NCBI GenBank assembly: GCA_000715605.1 | Contig: KL568519.1 | Span: 1-21,037 of the forward strand | Direction: 5' to 3' | From: Streptomyces speibonae | GTDB lineage: Bacteria; Actinomycetota; Actinomycetes; Streptomycetales; Streptomycetaceae | DNA length: 21,037 bases | Shown here: piece by piece, positions 20,287 through 21,037 of the stretch | Layout: each line of letters opens with the position of its first letter | Position numbering within the stretch: the stretch's first letter is position 1 | Program-made: the position numbers and the translations under genes | Notes under the pieces: model-generated | What the model was told of the DNA's origin: nothing | Seen by the model: the letters and a program-made list of their open reading frames with translations, nothing else | Database searches by the model: none

Positions 20287-20438
20287 CCGACACCTGTGCT
20301 GGCCCCGGCGTGAACTCCTCCGTGGACCAGCTCGTGAGCTCGGCCGCCCATTGTGCTCAACCCGCCAGATCAACTGGCAACTCGCCAACTGAAGTGCTCA
20401 GTCACATCCGGGCCCGCGGGCTGTTCGGGGCGCGGCTG

Positions 20439-20996
20439 CTACAGGTCGAACTCGAGGTGCTCGATGTCCGTGAACCGGACCTCCTCCAGGGAGCCGGCGC
20501 GGCGGCCGCCGTCCTGGAAGTAGACCTCCTTGAGCGCTTCGGCGGCGATCTCCTGGAGCCGGGCGTCGCTGGCCCCCTGCTCCTGGGCTTCGAAGAGGCG
20601 GGCGGCGTAGACGGGCGGCAGGGCGACGGTCAGGTGGCGGATGCGGTCCTGGTCCGTCGACCCGATCGGGGCCGTGTAGCCCATGCGGGCGCGGGTGTCG
20701 ATGACGATGCCGCCGGTGGTGGCCGCCTTCTGCCGGGCCTTGGCCCGGATCTGCGGCTGCCACCGCTTCTTCACCTCGCGGTCCAGGCGCGCGGCGAGGT
20801 CGGGGCGGGGCTTTTTGATCTGGTCCTTCACGTACCGTTCGACGGTGCGCTGGGAGACCCGCAGCATCTGGGCGACCGCCTTCGTGCCCTTGAGCTGCTT
20901 GACCAGGTACCGCATCTGCGCACCCGCGCTCTTGGGTGCCGGGCGGGTGAACGCCTTCTGCACCGCGGCCTCCAGGCCGTCCCCGAACAGGCTCAT
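20439..20996 (-). CDS. tpg: Telomere terminal protein Tpg
   Basis: This encodes 185 aa from ATG 20996, with GGAG in GGAGTAGGCCACG ahead of it. I recognise the canonical Tpg sequence of Streptomyces: MSLFGDGLEAAVQKAF, RPAPKSAGAQMRYLVKQLKG, a helix-turn-helix at about 38-58 (TKAVAQMLRVSQRTVERYV), RWQPQIRAKAR, TTGGIVIDTRARMGY, and the end VRFTDIEHLEFDL. Tpg attaches covalently to the 5' ends of linear chromosomes and plasmids and primes end-patching synthesis with Tap. Thr114, the reported priming residue of the S. coelicolor/lividans protein, is present (GSTD). The upstream gene in known tap-tpg operons is tap; its end appears to lie at the window edge. Confidence 0.92.
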   Translation of the reverse strand: MSLFGDGLEAAVQKAFTRPAPKSAGAQMRYLVKQLKGTKAVAQMLRVSQRTVERYVKDQIKKPRPDLAARLDREVKKRWQPQIRAKARQKAATTGGIVIDTRARMGYTAPIGSTDQDRIRHLTVALPPVYAARLFEAQEQGASDARLQEIAAEALKEVYFQDGGRRAGSLEEVRFTDIEHLEFDL

Positions 20997-21008
20997 CGTG
21001 GCCTACTC

Positions 21009-21037
21009 CTACTCTCCGTTGTCGACGTCGGTGACGG
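21009..21037 (-). CDS. tap: Probable C-terminus of telomere-associated protein Tap (partial)
   Basis: The minus strand ends with VTDVDNGE and TAG at 21011-21009, followed 12 nt later by the tpg ATG. Only 9 codons are visible and the rest lies outside the window. The call rests on the well-known tap-tpg gene order in Streptomyces linear replicons and on the tight spacing. The residues themselves are not diagnostic. Confidence 0.5.

Overview
The window looks like part of a Streptomyces linear replicon, either a linear plasmid or a chromosome arm. The DNA is very GC-rich with strong third-position G/C bias, and GTG starts and 4-bp GTGA/ATGA overlaps are common. Two genes encode proteins that I recognise as Tpg-type telomere terminal proteins, which are specific to linear actinobacterial replicons. 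No rRNA, tRNA, CRISPR array or recognisable transposase was seen.

Layout. Positions 1-1016 hold no convincing gene. They contain telomere-like GC palindromes, interlocked inverted repeats, and an origin-like block with four 18-bp iterons. Next come two overlapping genes (1017-2194) for related winged-helix proteins that resemble plasmid replication initiators, a terminator-like hairpin, and an unknown gene (2293-2895). Positions 2896-3874 are gene-free but highly structured: an 80-bp inverted repeat around a 258-bp spacer, repeated GGGGTGCAAG boxes and a 24-bp tandem repeat. A RelE/ParE-like toxin-antitoxin pair follows on the minus strand (3875-4380), then an array of GCGTGACA boxes, an unknown Ala-rich gene and a HEAT-repeat-like gene.

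The middle (7281-12400) is a mosaic of accessory genes. It holds a second, diverged terminal protein gene, two broken copies of a DUF6233-like gene, a GIY-YIG (T5orf172/MUG113-type) gene preceded by an overlapping 19-codon leader ORF, a regulator with two XRE-like domains next to a small membrane protein gene, and an unknown gene. Positions 12391-16703 look like a candidate defence island: a 385-aa protein with a HEPN-like C-terminus behind a small Cys/His protein, a divergent Schlafen AlbA_2-domain protein, and a CoiA-like nuclease with a long charged coiled coil. A 910-bp stretch without a supported gene follows. After that come a small membrane protein, then an MmyB-type regulator divergent from a SnoaL-like/NmrA-like pair, and at the right edge a canonical tpg preceded by what is probably the last codons of tap.

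How it fits together. The initiator-like pair and iterons would start replication internally, and Tap/Tpg would complete the telomeres. The toxin-antitoxin pair would stabilise the element, and the 12.4-16.7 kb block and the regulator cassette look like cargo. The most unusual points are the two diverged Tpg proteins, with Thr in one and Ser in the other at the expected priming position, the mutually exclusive hairpins in front of the initiator-like operon, and the structured gene-free block at 2.9-3.9 kb. All functional calls come from reading the sequence; no database search was run.
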